A stretch of 64,000 nucleotides of DNA from Brasenia schreberi (Eukaryota > Streptophyta > Magnoliopsida > Nymphaeales > Cabombaceae). The stretch's first letter is position 1; each line of letters starts with the position of its first letter. Under the pieces are notes generated by a model. It did not search any database. It was not told the DNA's origin and worked only from the letters and a program-made list of their open reading frames with translations. The stretch is taken from positions 1,054,001 through 1,118,000 of the forward strand of contig JAYKKT010000056.1 of the NCBI GenBank assembly GCA_036023115.1, given 5' to 3'. The translations under genes were made by a program, and so were the position numbers. Below are positions 12,781 through 26,400 of the stretch, piece after piece.

Positions 12781-14481
12781 ATGGCAACTCAGTATGTTAA
12801 AGTTAAAAGGAGCCTACTTGTGGGATGTTTGACTTGTCCCCTTTGCTCGAATCTTTTGAGGGATGCCACAACGATTTGTGTATGCCTTCACACATGTAAG
12901 AATCACCTTTAACTATTTTATGTTTCTGTGAGAAGTATATTTTTCCCTTGTCTTGTAGTGGTTTTGGAAACTTGCATTCTTTGTGCAATTTTTCCTAGTG
13001 GCAACATATGACTCTGGCCCCTTCTGTCCTTCAAGTTCATTAATTATTGTTTCCTTGCTGACAAGCATTCAACCAATCTTTTAGTTAATAAACCATTTTA
13101 TATCCTGCTTGTTTTACATCCATCATAGTGATCTGCAATTTCTGATCATCTAGTTTGCAAAGAGTGCATATACGAGAAGTTTGAGGACGACGAAACAAAC
13201 TCTTGCCCAATATGTGATGTTTACTTAGGCAGCTTGCCTCAAGAAAAATTAAGGTAATGGAAATTTCTCTCAATCATGTTCTCAATTACGGCTTTGCCTA
13301 CTCCTGCAAGCACATGGCATGAAATCTGCTATAGGAAGAAATGGCACCTAGCTGTCCTCTGAGATTCATCTGTTTTAAACTGACTTCAAGTGGCATTTAT
13401 TTTCTACAGACCTGACAACAATCTTCAAGATGTTAGAATGAAGTTATTTCCATTGGGGAAGCCTAAAGAAGCAGAGTCTGAGCCTGGACCTGCTATATCT
13501 GTCCCACTAAGAAGAAAGGAGAGATCATTATCATCCATTGTCATCAGTACTGATCCTTTGCCAACAACCCGTGCATCAACCAGAGCCAAAACTGCAGCAA
13601 GGAAGGCAGCTATATCACAAGGAGTTCCTACCAGGTCTTATGCTGGTAAAGATGTCCAGGATACTGATAGGGCTAATGGAATGGACCCACCAAATAAGCC
13701 TTCTATGGCATCAAAAAGAAAGGTTTAGTTAATGCATTCCTAATTATTATCTTGTCATTTACAAGTGATTCCAAAAGGAATATTTGGATATATTTGCCAA
13801 CAAAATTGATTTCACCTTCATGTTCCAGCGTGTCACAGGTGAGAATGTCTCTGCTCATATTGCAGAATGTGCTAGTCAGTCTTCAATTCAGGATTCAGTG
13901 AAAAAAGTTGGCATGGACCCAACCTGGGATCGATTAAATTTTCTTGCAGAAACTGCTGATAGAACCAAAGCAGAAAATTCAAGTCCATCTTTGCTTGATT
14001 CAAATAGAATAGAAAAAAAAGAACCTGATAGGTCTTCCGTAGGTATAAGTAAAAGAGTAAAGAAACGGGGCAATGGATCTACCTCTACAATTCAGAGGAA
14101 GGAGGCTGGTAAAGTTTGTCCTCCCATTGCCATGGGAGAAATAACTGCAAGTGATTCAAAATCTACAGACAAAATGTCCAGACCAAGAAAACCCAGAAAT
14201 GGAGTCTCCACAAATGGATTTTCTGATAAACGGAAGAACAGATTAAGGCCGGTATGGTTTGCACTATTCGCATGCGAGGACCAGTAAGCAACTTTCATGT
14301 TACTACAATGTTTTTCACATTACCTGCAATATAGCATACATTCAGATTTATGTTTCTTTTACGTATGTCCCTTCAAATAACCTATTCATTTTTTCCACGC
14401 TTCTACCATGTAAATGCTTTTGCTGCCTCACAGGTGTGGAGGTTCTTTCCCTCAAATTCCGAAGTGTTATATCAGAATAAA
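12781..14481 (+). CDS. DRIP: DRIP exons 1-5: RING, linker, start of RAWUL
   Basis: The ATG at 12781 is chosen because it opens the frame 18 codons before the first RING cysteine and follows an in-phase 5'UTR exon. The RING is split by intron 1 inside the codon for F39, between H37 and C40. Exon 3 starts with the conserved PDNNLQD motif. Exon 4 ends in [11 protein letters not shown] and is completed by exon 5 ([15 protein letters not shown]), the conserved entry to RAWUL. Confidence 0.93.
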
Positions 14482-17400
14482 GTAAGTTCTATATATGAAT
14501 TGTAATCACAAATATTTGGAGTTATAAATGTGCTTGCAACTGTGATTGCTGACATTAATGCCATTCTAAGCCATTGTGATGATTGCATTGTATCTGTCTC
14601 ATGAAGTGCCTGGACAAACTTCTGCTATTTCGGATCTTGATATAAGATGATTTGTTCCTGTTCTAGTTAGGTATCTCCAATGAATTGGATTGGTTTGAAT
14701 ATTGCACAGCACATCGCAAGTAAATGTCATCACCCCTTATGGTTTGTTGCACAGTATATAAAATAGACTATGGTAATGTGAACCTTTGTTGCAGTTCATA
14801 CACTTATAGTGGGAATCTTTTTGATTCCACTACTTGTAAAAGCAGCGTAAAAAAAATCCACATGCCAAGAAGAAAATCACAATATTTATCTTAACTTGCA
14901 CCCTTGGTACTCTTCAAGATGCCAAGGAGTAAGTAGCAATTGCTTCTGTTCAAAAGAGGAGACGAGGTGCTGGGGCTTGACTCTGTCTGATGAAGACTTC
15001 TATTCTTCATTGAATGTTACAGGGATTTCCACTCTGTGTGTAGATTTTTCATAACTCGAGTCTTATGCTTAAAATCCGATGCCAAGTGTACATAATGCAG
15101 GCTGCTGCGTTGCAATTGTTGGTTGTTCAGTGAACTTTATAGTTGGTGGTTGCTGATGCGCTTTCTTCTTAGTGCTATTAACAGGTTTTGCTAGTTGTTG
15201 TCTTCTTTCTTTTTCATAAAGAACAATAGCATGAATAACTAACATTGTCTCATTCTTTTGGGACATGCTGTGATCTAGATGGCATCTTTCATTGAAGATG
15301 AGGCCCTTGCATATTCCTTCTAGATGCTAATAGTACATTTTAGTCAGGATAGAGGACATGCAGCAAACAAAAGAAGTATATCTAGCACCTCTGGGATAAT
15401 GGTTAAGAATCAGTAGAACCAATATGTGAATATCTCTGATGCTTGTCTGGTGGATATCTAGGGAGGAAATATTAAAAATATACAGCAGAATCTACATCGG
15501 ATTGATTGGACTTTTTTGGCCTTCTGTTTTTCATGTTGCTGCTTCTTTTCTTCTTGTTCTTTCCTTCCAGAATTTTCAGGAAAGCTCCTAGATACATGAT
15601 GAACCTGGTGGTTCTAAATCTAAGGCATATTGATTCCTATAACTTTTTGGTTACTGGACCGGGCTTGATAAAGGGCGATGCAGCTGAAAAACTAGTGGTG
15701 CTTGAGGTCTTGTTTATGGATATACATACGTGTCTAAAGAATGGATCCTGGGAGAGGAAAAATTGTTCCTACTTGCTATATGTACAACAGACCAAGATAT
15801 TGGAACGCTAATTTTTTATTAAATATAATCCAATTTATGCAGTTGATTATACTAAAGGTTCTGCTACTAGCTGTGCAAAAACTGGATTTGACAAGGAGGC
15901 ACATTTTTAGCTACACTAGATAGCCTACAATTTATGCAAAATGATCATTGGTCCTTGGTATGTAGATTCTGTGGTTGCAAGCCACACGATAAGTTACAGT
16001 GGTGAGCTTTATAAGGTTGTTTCATATTTGGGTAGAGTCATATTGTTAAAGGAGTTGGTATTTACCAACCCCATCATAGATTGTTGAAGATGGTTTTATT
16101 CCTTTAGGTTGTTCTAGTTCTTTGAACTTCGAGTTGTATTTGTTGAAGAATACCAGAATTTACATGTTAGATTATTATTTTATGAGTCACTTAAGTAGGG
16201 GTAATCTTGTCTTGCAAGTTAGAATAGGTATAAAGTGAATTAGAGTAAGTTAGGGTTAATTGAAAAAGAAAGAAGTTAGCAGCCACAGAACCTAAGAAGA
16301 GTTGCATGTTGCCCAATGATGCTTCATTATGTACTTTGATGTTTTCTTCTTTGATAATATGAAATTCAATGCATCTTCAGTATGGTATTAGAGCGGGTTG
16401 CATGAATCAAAGGCGAAGGTGAGCTGTTGGAGAACGATAAGTGTGGAAGAGGCAGCAGGAGCAACCAACTAGATTTTTGCACCTTTTTTTCTATGAAAAC
16501 TTCACGTATGATAGCATTCAAGTTAGTTTAGAGTAACTTTTTGAAAGGAAAGATGGTTGATTGTCTATGCAGACTGATAGAAACGAATTCTTGATTATAA
16601 CTAATATGAAATTGAATAAAAAAACTACCTAGAATGGTCTAGGTCAGTTCTGTTGAAATTCAGAGTTGTGTTACAGAAGATTAAAACGAGAAATATGACT
16701 AATATTAAGGAGGAAAACCTGAGAGATTGAAGGAAGAAAATTACCAAAATGCCCCTAGTATTTCGGGCAAATATCTAAAAACATCAGAAATTATAAAACT
16801 AACACAAAGAACACTAGATATGCATATTCTTCAACACCCCCCTCAAGTTGGGAGTGAGATACTTCGAACTCCAAACTTGCCAAAAATCTTCATATATGTT
16901 TGCAACATTCTTCGTCTGTCTTCATCACTCATCTGATCTTCAACTTCTTTGACTGAAACATCTTCAACTTAGCTTTCCTAGCTAATCATCACAAGCAGGA
17001 TCTCTGATTGTAACATCAACTTAGCCTTCTCGGTTGTAATAATATAAACTCAGTCTTCCTGGCTGTAACAACATAAACTCAGTCTTCTTGGCTGTAACAA
17101 CAACAACTCAACCATCCTGGCTGTAACAACATCAACTTAGCTTTTCTGGCTGTAACAACAACAACTCAGCCTTCCTGGCTGTAACAACTTAGCCTTTCTG
17201 GTTGTAACAACATCAACTTAGCCTTCCTAGCTATAACAATATCAACTCAGCCTTCCTAGCTATAACAACAACAACTATAACAACAACTCAGTCATCCTTG
17301 CTGTAACAACATCATAAGCAACTACTTTGCCTGCAACACACATTTTAACAGTCCTCATAACTGCAAGCTTCACAAGAATCGATAGATTGGAGACATTCCA

Positions 17401-20400
17401 TCTAACCTGCTAACAACTCTACTTTGGTGCCCACACATGGCTACCTCTCTTTCTTACTTAATCCATCAAATTTTACTCTTTTATAGTATATACAATCTTC
17501 TGTACTCTTTTCCTGAATTTTCCAGTTCTCTTAAACATTTCCACTTCATCAAACACTTCATGTGCAGGTAAACTTCTCTTTTGAACATTTCATCAAACAC
17601 TTCATATGCATCATTCATCTGCTCACACGCTTTTCAACACAAGCTTTGTTTGAAGAAACTTGATGTCCCAATAGGGCTTCCACGCCAGTATTTTCATTGC
17701 AAACTTATGATTTTGGAAATTCCCACCAGGTTTGATTATCTCACCATTCGAATGTTCAATCCTAGGGCTCAACCTAACACCATGATCATACAACCAATCC
17801 TCCACTTGTTGAAGCTTAGAAGAGAATTCCTCCCTCTTTCTCAAGTCTTTCTACGCAGCATCAATATCCCATTTGCAATCAACCAGAGATGCTTTGACAT
17901 CCTTTATAGGGGCACTTGTCCTTTCCCTTAGTTGCTTTATAAGATTCAACTGTTCAGCAACAAACACATCAACAGAGAACATTCTAACTGGCATGAGATT
18001 CCCACCAATGCCACGATCACAGCCGTGGACTAAGAAAGGAACACGGCTTCTCTCTGTAATTCCTCTAAGGCATATCCACGATGAGTAACTGCTATTGCAT
18101 TGTCTCATGGCATTGAAGCCACTTATAAAGTGCTTTATCAGGTGCTTTCCATGTCTTAAACAAGCCATCTCAAACAATAGGTGCCTCGGTATTTCGCACT
18201 GCTGCGGGCAACAACCTGCATGGGCCACCAAGAATTCCTCCCTCTCTGAATCAGTCACAAAATCTTGATATTTATCATGAAGCTTATTTCTCATATCATA
18301 AAAATATGCCTCTACTGCATTTTTTTTTCTTTTTACTTTAGTTTCTTCCATGACCCAGTCCTGGAGAACCATTTCAAATTCCTTCTCCACAGACTTTTGT
18401 ACATCTGTGGCCACCATCACACCATAAACCATCTCTGAAACGGAGACATTTATCTTCTTCGCCTTGGCATCTGTATCCATTTGCTCAGCCTTGTCACCAG
18501 ATTCAGGAGTACCATTTGTCGAACCAAGTTTCCCATGAACTTTGGCATTATGATGAGCCCACTATATGCATAATCTCTTGAAAAAAAAATCTTTTCTCAT
18601 CACCAATCACACGATCTGGGACTAATCCGCCAACCTTGTCATTAAAGTCCTGCATAACCTTTTTGGAAATACGAATAGTGTAGTAATATGTAATGAGTGT
18701 GCAGCCACCAGTCACAATGAGTGTGCTGCAATACGAATAGTCCAATAAATTCAGCCACAAGCTTCTTAAAGTGCAATAAATGCCTCACTATCAATGCTGC
18801 AACACTGTACGTTACAACCTTAACTAATAAATGCAACCACCAGGATTTAGAAATTCTCCATTATTGCTCAAATAAATGTAGCCAACATTCCAATAAATGC
18901 AGCCACCAAACCCTCTTCCATGTGCAATAAAGGCAGCCTCATCTGCAAGCAGAGACTTCCTTTTAAATATGCAGCGCCATAAATCTCAGCACTAACGCCA
19001 CATTTGACTTTTTCATTTAGTGGCTTCCCTATAATGTTTATAGGATTTCTGGAGAGGACAATAAATTATGGCATGTGGTGTCACATGGATAAGGACAGTC
19101 GATTTCCTTTATGGTTCCTCTTCGAAAATACCAATCTCCAACAGCTTCAGGCAATCGTCTTGTTATGCAGTCTCGACGAATCTGAAGCAGACCATGTTTC
19201 TTGTAACTCACTCTGGCAATAGGTGAAACATGAATTCACAAAAAACTCCTCCAGTGCTGAATCCAGCAAGGGTCGCAATGCTATTAGCATGTCATCTCTA
19301 AAGCCTTGGAGAGAGATTATTTCTTTCGATGTACATGCAGTTGGATTCTGTTTGCAGCTTCTCCACTGTCCATGCAAATCAGCCGAAGGAGGAACTAGTA
19401 TATTATTAAATTGATATACATCATATGCATCATTCAAGAGGAAAATTGGCGTCTGAATAGGAACCAACTCATATTGTGGGAAAAAACACTGTGCTGGATA
19501 TTCTTGAACCTGGGTGCACTGTATTGGTAGATTTTTTTATCACCTCCTGAAGCATGACTACTCCTTAAAAAAATGACCTCATAGTATAAGAACCAGATAC
19601 ATCTTTTACATCAAGAAAAAATCCACCATCACTCAAGCATTTTACACTAGTGTGCTTCGGTAATAGCCTGGTAAAATCATCACAATGCAGGATCGCAGAT
19701 AGAGCTCTAGCAGAACAGCCTGAAAGTAAAGCTCTGTTATAAAACTCAGAATCTCCAGTAATAGGCCCTGATACCATGTTGAAATTTAGAGTTTTATTAC
19801 AGAAGATTAAAACGAAAAATATGACTAATATTAAGGAGGAAAACATGAGAGATTGAAGGAAGGGTTAGACCTCTCTTGTGAAAAGCAAGAGAGAGATTAT
19901 TACCTTATGCATGTGAAAAACCAGATTTAGGAAGTCTTGATTACCCACGATGTGAGAGGGATGATGCTCCTATGGCTGCATGGCTTATCAACTCTATGAT
20001 GCCCAATGTTAGACGATCATTCATTTACCTTGTGACAACCCATGAAATATGGGAGGCCGTGAGAGATGCATATTCAAGAAAGAAAAATATTGCGAAAGAA
20101 TATTAGCTTCTTGAGAAGATACAGAAGTGTAGGTAAGGACAGAGAAGAATCAGTGAATTCTATGTAGAAATGAGAAGTATGTGGAATGAATTGTCTTTCT
20201 TCACCATGATTCATTACAAAGAATGCGCAAGAGAGAGGGCAAGTGAATTTGAAAAAAGAAAAGTCTTTGATTTATTATGAGGAGTTTCTGATGAATATGA
20301 AAATGTAAAATAGCTTAATATGAAAAATATAAAATACAACATTCTAGTAAGTGAAGAGATGCCTACACTTGGTACTGTGTACTTGTTACTAATAAGAGAA

Positions 20401-23400
20401 AAGATAGGAAAAGTTTGGAGAGATTAGAGGTGACCAACATCGAGAAAACTACATTTATGAAAAGAGGGTACATCCCATCCATGAGAGGTAGGAGGGGGTC
20501 CCAGAGGCAGATGCCATGACTCCTTAGATGGACAAGACATGATGAGATGCAACCATTATGGGAAAGCTAAACGCACTAAGGAAAGGTGTTGGGAACTGAT
20601 AGGAAAACCAAACTATGTTAAAGATAAAACTATGATTACAAGAAATAAAACGACAGTACAAGTGGAGCAATTAATATGATTCTGAAGTGTTTGAAGGGAC
20701 TCAAAGGTAGACTTATAGAAAATCCTTCTTCTGCATCGATCTCTTCAGAAAGGATTCATGCAACCATGATTGCAACACTGGGTGAACAAGGAAGACCTAG
20801 CGGTAATATTTTTTATATTAATTCATTATCGCATATATATTGGATTATTGACTCAGGAGCTACAGAACACATGGTGAATTTTAAGGAGGGCTTGCCTGAT
20901 TATGTGGAATTGAATGATAAAGTTAAGATTGCAAACAATTCATTCATATCAGTAATTACAAGAGTAAAATTATGAACATCATTTGGAATACTTGATCTTG
21001 TTTTATATATACTGAGATCTCTATGAATCTTCTATTGATTATTGATTTATCGTGTAGATTGAATTATGCATTACATTTTTTTGCATCTTATTATGTATTT
21101 CAGGAACTAAGGATGATAAAGACCATTGGATATGGTAGGAGTGGGAGTGGAGGATTTTACACTTACGGGAGAAGAAGAGAAAACACATTAGCAAATATGG
21201 CATCAACACAGCATGAAGAAGAACTAATACTTTGGCATCATCGGTTGGGACACCCTCCAATTCAAAAACTTCACACTAGAATACCATAGTTGGCGAAATT
21301 TAAGAGTGACACTTGCATTTAATGTGAGGCATGTCAGTTAGGAAAGCATATTAGGTTTAGTTTCCCTAAAAGCATGTCAAGATCTCATGGTGTATTTGAT
21401 TTGATGCATTCACATGTATGGGGACCTTGCCTAGTTGCCTCTATTACTGGCCATAGATATTTTATCTTGTTTATTGATGATTACTCTCGCTTTACAACTG
21501 TTTACATGCTGAATTTCAGAGATGAAATTGCTACTATATTTCCATTATTTCATAGATTTGGTGAAAAAAATTTCAGCACAGGTTAAGGTTGTCCAATCAA
21601 ACAATAGGGGTGGGTATGCATAAGCCACCTTGAAAAACTACCTAGCAGCTCATGGGATTATACATAAACGTCCTGCACGTATACTCCACAACAGAAAGGA
21701 AGAATCAACATATTCTGGAGATGGCCAGAACACTAGTGATTGTTAGTTCAACCCCAAAATATCTATGGGGTGAGGTGGTTCTAACATCAGTATATCTAAT
21801 AAATTGGACGTCATTATCGTGTTTGGATGGAAAGGCACTCTTACACTTATTGTCTCCTAGTGAAAAATTCTTCAGTTTGAGTTCTAGGGTCTTTGGGTGT
21901 GTGTGTTTTATACATGTATCATGCCAATAGATGCTAATAGAGATAAGCTTGATCCTAGAGCTGTGAAATGTGTTTTGCTGGTTATTCTCCCTTTAAAAAG
22001 GGCTATAGATGCTATGATCCAACTACGAAAAAAAATTTGTATCTGAGATGTTACCTTCCATGAATGTATATATTACTATAGCAGTGAGAGGGAGACTAAA
22101 AACATAGCAAAACAAGAGGAAACACTATTGCCGATACTATATGAAGAAGATAAGGGAAGATGTCATGAGGAGGATAACAAAAATAACCCCCCCCCCCGCA
22201 AATGTGCGTATCCAATTAGTAATTACATTCAATCTTTTGGAGTGAATTCAAGAGATGTAAAGATTCTAAAAACTTGGGAAGAGGTCAACACATTTAGAGA
22301 ATAACAATATGGTGTATGCTTTGAAAAAGAACCAAACTTAGGTGATTGTGTCTCTACCTAAGGGGAGAGAATTCGTTAGATGTAAGTAAGGTATACACAG
22401 TGAATTATAAGCTCATAGGAGAAATTGATAGATATAAAGTAAGACTAGTGGTAAAAGGATATAGTCAATCTTATGGAATTACTATAATGAAACTTTCGCT
22501 CTTGTGGCAAAAATGACATCGATATGAGTATTGATAAGTCTAGCAGCAAATAAGGGATGAAAAATGTGGCAATTGGATGTTAATAATGCATAAAGAAAGC
22601 TCTATACATATTGAAACAGTCACTACGTGCTTAGTTTGAAAATTTTGGTGAAGGCATTATTAGCATTGATTACACGAGAAGTAAAAATGATCATACTCTA
22701 TTCTTTAAATTTGGAAATGGAATCTCTATATTAATCGTATATGTTGATGATATTGTAATAACTGGTGATGACATAGAAGAAATCAGCTACCTAAAGAAAA
22801 GACTTCATCAATTATTCGATTTAAAAGATCTTGGACAACTTCATTACTTTCTGAGAATTTTAGTCCTAAAGTCACAAAATGGTATATTCCTAACACAATA
22901 CAAATATGATTGACTTACTAAATGAAACAGGTACATTGGGATCAAAACCAAGTGAGATTCCCATGGACATTAATCACAAGTTGGGACTGGAAGGCAACAT
23001 AAAACCCAGTGGTGCTAAGAGATACTAGCAACTAGTAGGAAAGTTGATAATTTAACTATCACAAGACCAAATATAACCGATGCAGTTGGAATTCTCAGTA
23101 GATTTATGCATGCACCTAAGCAACAACATATGGATGCAGTCATTAAGATACTCCTATACTTGAAAAATACTCTTGGTAATGGCATTCTATATACCAAACA
23201 TGAACACACAGATCTAGAGTTGTATACATATGCTGATTGAGCAGGATCTATAGATAATAGGAAGTCCACAACTGGTTATATTGCTCTATTTGGAGAGAAA
23301 ACAATCTCTAGTGGCCAGATCGACTGCAAAAGCGAAGTATAGGGCAACAACACAAGGAACCAATGAAGGATTATGGCTTATTTCTCTACTTACAGAACTC

Positions 23401-26400
23401 CAACAACAAATCAAACTTTCAATATCCTTATATAGGGACAATAAGGCAACAATTCAAATTGCTACTAATCCAGTTTAGCATGAAAAAATAAAACACATAG
23501 AAGTAGACTGTCATTTTTTAAGAGAAAAGATTCAAACAAAACACTAAAGTGCAACATGTGAGATTTGAAAGTCAAATAACAGACATACTAACCAAAACAG
23601 TTCCAAAGGTCACATTAGACAGATTATGCATCAAGTTGGCAGTTTCAAACATCTTCCTCCCAACTTTAGGGGGAGTGTTGAAGGATACCAGAATTTATAC
23701 GTTACAATATTTTTTTTGTGTCACTTAAGTAGGGTAATTTTGTTTTTCAAGTTAGAACAGGTTAGTATAAAAGTGGATTAGAGTAAGTTATGGTTAATTG
23801 AAAAGAAAGAAGGTAGCAGCTGCAGAACCCAAGAAGGGCTGCACACTGCCCAATGATGATTCATTCTGTACTTTGATGTTTTCTTCTTCGATAATACGAA
23901 ATTCAATGCATCTTCAACAGTATTTTTGTGCTTCATATGATTTTTCTATGATTCCAAGTTTGTTGATGATACAAAATTTTGTTATGTACGCTCTTTCATC
24001 TCTATATTCACATATGAGAATGTTATACGTTAGGCAGTAGAACCTGTGAGCATGTACGTCTTCAAGAAACATGTTTCATCTCCCAAGTCTGATTGGAAGC
24101 TTGAAGCATACGACTTCCATCATGTGCTTCCAACATTTTGAAACTAAATAAGTTGTTTGTTTTGGCGTAGTGAACTAGGTTATTGTAGTAAAGTTTCATT
24201 AAGAATCTTGGCATCGAGCTAGTTCCTGAGTCATCTTTGAATAAAGAAGTTCATCGTACTAGTTGTTGGATTGTAGTAAAGTTTCATTAAGAGTCTTGAC
24301 AGTGGGCTAGTTCCTGAGTAATCTTTGAATAAAGAAGTTATTCTACTAGTTGTTAGATTTGTAAGCCGTGCACTCTAATTTGAAGTGTTCAGTGGAGGAT
24401 CATCAAGGAATTTGAGTTCTTTATTTTGATGTGTGGAGGCCAGCTCTAGTCTGTGTCTTCTGGTACAAGGTATCATGTCATAGTCATTGATGACTATTGT
24501 CACTTTATCTGGATACTTTTCATGAAATATGAGTTTGAATTCTTGGACATATTTGTGTAGGAGATATTATGTCATAATCATTGATGACTATCGTCACTGT
24601 ATCTGGGCACTTTTCATGAAGCATGGGTTTTCCTTCTCATTTAATTGTTTAGCATTACTTTGAGAAAAGTTGAGCTGTATATGCTAGTCAGAGATGAATA
24701 TATGGAGTTGAATCTTTGTACTGAAGGGGAAACCATACCCTTCACAGATTCCAAGAAGAAATCTGAAATGTCTATTTCATAGCTCATTGATATGAATTGC
24801 ATGTGCAGGGATGGAAATATACCCGTGTCATATATCAAGCAGTACCTTGTGCAAAAGCTTAATTTGAGACATGAGTCTGAGGTAATTGTTCTTTTCTTCA
24901 GATAAATAGCAGAAATCATCATATATTACTGCTTAGGGTCAACTTATTACTTTTTCAGACTCAACACCTTCTTATGATTATCAGTGCCATTGTTATTCGT
25001 TCTTCCTTGTCTATCACACTACCAGTGGAGTTGGGAATGATCACTTATCATCAGGAATGCACTTTTAATCATGAAATGCATGAAGATGAAAAGGACATAC
25101 ATTAGTAACTTAATTTTCTATACTTTCCCATGCAAATGCTTGTCTACATTTGTTCTCTTGATGTTCCGAGGCCATATGGTGGAAATTTGCTTCTGTTATC
25201 ACATCACAAACTGCCTTTTGTCAGTGTAAGAACATCCGGTCCAAGTAATGCCCTGTAATTGATGAGGTGTCTCGTTAGATGCAATCCTCTGCTGGATCCT
25301 GCTGGCCAATCTGCTTCTTGTGACTCCATTACTGAAAATTCTGGTGAACCCAATACCCCAAATTGGAACCTTCCCGTAATTCTATTAGGTCTTAATATGC
25401 ATAAATGTAAGCTTGTAGAAGGCATTGGACTCTCATAGAAAATGCATATTAACAATGTCATTTTGTTCATCTGCAAAATGGTATATGCTTACTGCACTTG
25501 GTGCCTCAATATAAACATATACTTACCGCAGGCTATATAGATTTCTTTGTTGGTTTGTTCGTTCTATACCTGTTGATTTGGGTAGTTCAAGATTCGTATT
25601 ATGATAGCCCATTTCAGTAAATGAGGCGTCTATATTGAGACAAATTCATGTAGTCTTGATTAAAAAACTCAACCTCACTAATGACAAATTCATGTAGTCT
25701 ATCTGAGATGTACTAGTGTAAACAAAGGCAATCCGTACAAAAAAGAAAGCAAGTAGCAACCACACACCACAGATGAGAGTTTTCTTCTTCAGTCAAAACC
25801 CAACGTATCTCCACCAGAAGGCATCGTCTCTGCAACTGCAGAGTCCGCAATGATGATATCATTGTTAGAAGGACTGCTGCCCGACACTGCCGCCACCTGC
25901 CGCTGCCACTTGCTGCCAGCTGCTGGGTCAGTTGTTGCAGCCAGCCAGCCAGCAGGCCAGCACCCAACGGCCAGCACACTAGCCATTGGGTGCTGGACCT
26001 CTTTCTTACTCTCCCTTCCTATTGTATTCTACCTTCCTTTGTCTATAATACCTCCTCTTTACTCTTGTAATATCAAGCCGTGGGGCTTTGCCTTGATAAT
26101 AAAGTGTTCTTTCTTGAAACTATTTATGTTGTGTAATTTAGTGCATAAGGCAAAATTGGATTGATTCTTGGTGAAGTGCTTAAGGCATTTTGTGTGGCTA
26201 TCGAGATCGGGTGAGGCTGATCTTAATTACATGGTATGAAAGCCTTGTCGAGGATGATTGTTCGAGAAAACGTGATCTTGGAAAGCGTATTAAGAAGGTT
26301 TTAATACAGTGGACTGTTTATCTCTTCAAGTAAGATATTTGTTGATTATATGTTTTGATAATGAAAGATAAAGAGTTTTGTTTCCGCCTAATAAACACCA

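Larger units (their letters stand above)
16651..19862 (-). mobile_element. Gene-capturing nonautonomous LTR retrotransposon nested in copia-1
   Basis: On the reverse strand the order is: 5' LTR (19862 to 19777, truncated), primer-binding site TGGTATCAGGG (19776-19766), pectin acetylesterase fragment, an unrecognised part, an HSP70-15-like/EF-Ts/HSP70-15-like chimera, a minisatellite, a polypurine tract CCCAACTTGAGGGGGG (about 16852-16837), and 3' LTR (16836-16651, TG...CA). No gag or pol of its own is visible, so it would depend on proteins supplied by another element. All captured pieces read in the element's sense direction and lack introns. The outer end of the 5' LTR is lost: copia-1 gag resumes by about 19930. 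The left LTR also lacks about 35 bp present in the right copy. Confidence 0.85.
16136..23924 (+). mobile_element. Old Ty1/copia element (copia-1) with TSD GTATT, in DRIP intron 5
   Basis: The two LTRs (16141-16379 and 23676-23919) begin TGTTGAAG; the 3' one ends CTTCAACA. GTATT flanks the element at 16136-16140 and 23920-23924. A primer-binding site TGGTATTAGAGC (initiator tRNA-Met type) is at 16383-16394, and a polypurine tract TTTAGGGGGAG at 23665-23675. Decayed domains run in copia order: gag (16490-16640, continuing 19930-20640), zinc knuckle (20550-20600), protease DSGATEHM (20848-20871), GAG_pre-integrase LWHHRLGHP (about 21230), integrase (21380-21930), RT with [10 protein letters not shown] (about 22743), RNase H (23220-23530). 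Many stops; LTRs clearly diverged. A second LTR element splits gag. Confidence 0.93.

Noticed and set aside
17851..18480. A novel 209-aa gene on the reverse strand
   Set aside because: It is a fusion of captured chaperone and EF-Ts fragments in a retroelement, truncated at both ends relative to either parent and with a stop in EF-Ts.
22187..22197. C-homopolymer in copia-1 as a programmed frameshift site
   Set aside because: It lies in a decayed, stop-filled region; a chance homopolymer is simpler.
25204..25476. 90-codon reverse ORF in DRIP intron 6
   Set aside because: No domain and antisense inside an intron.
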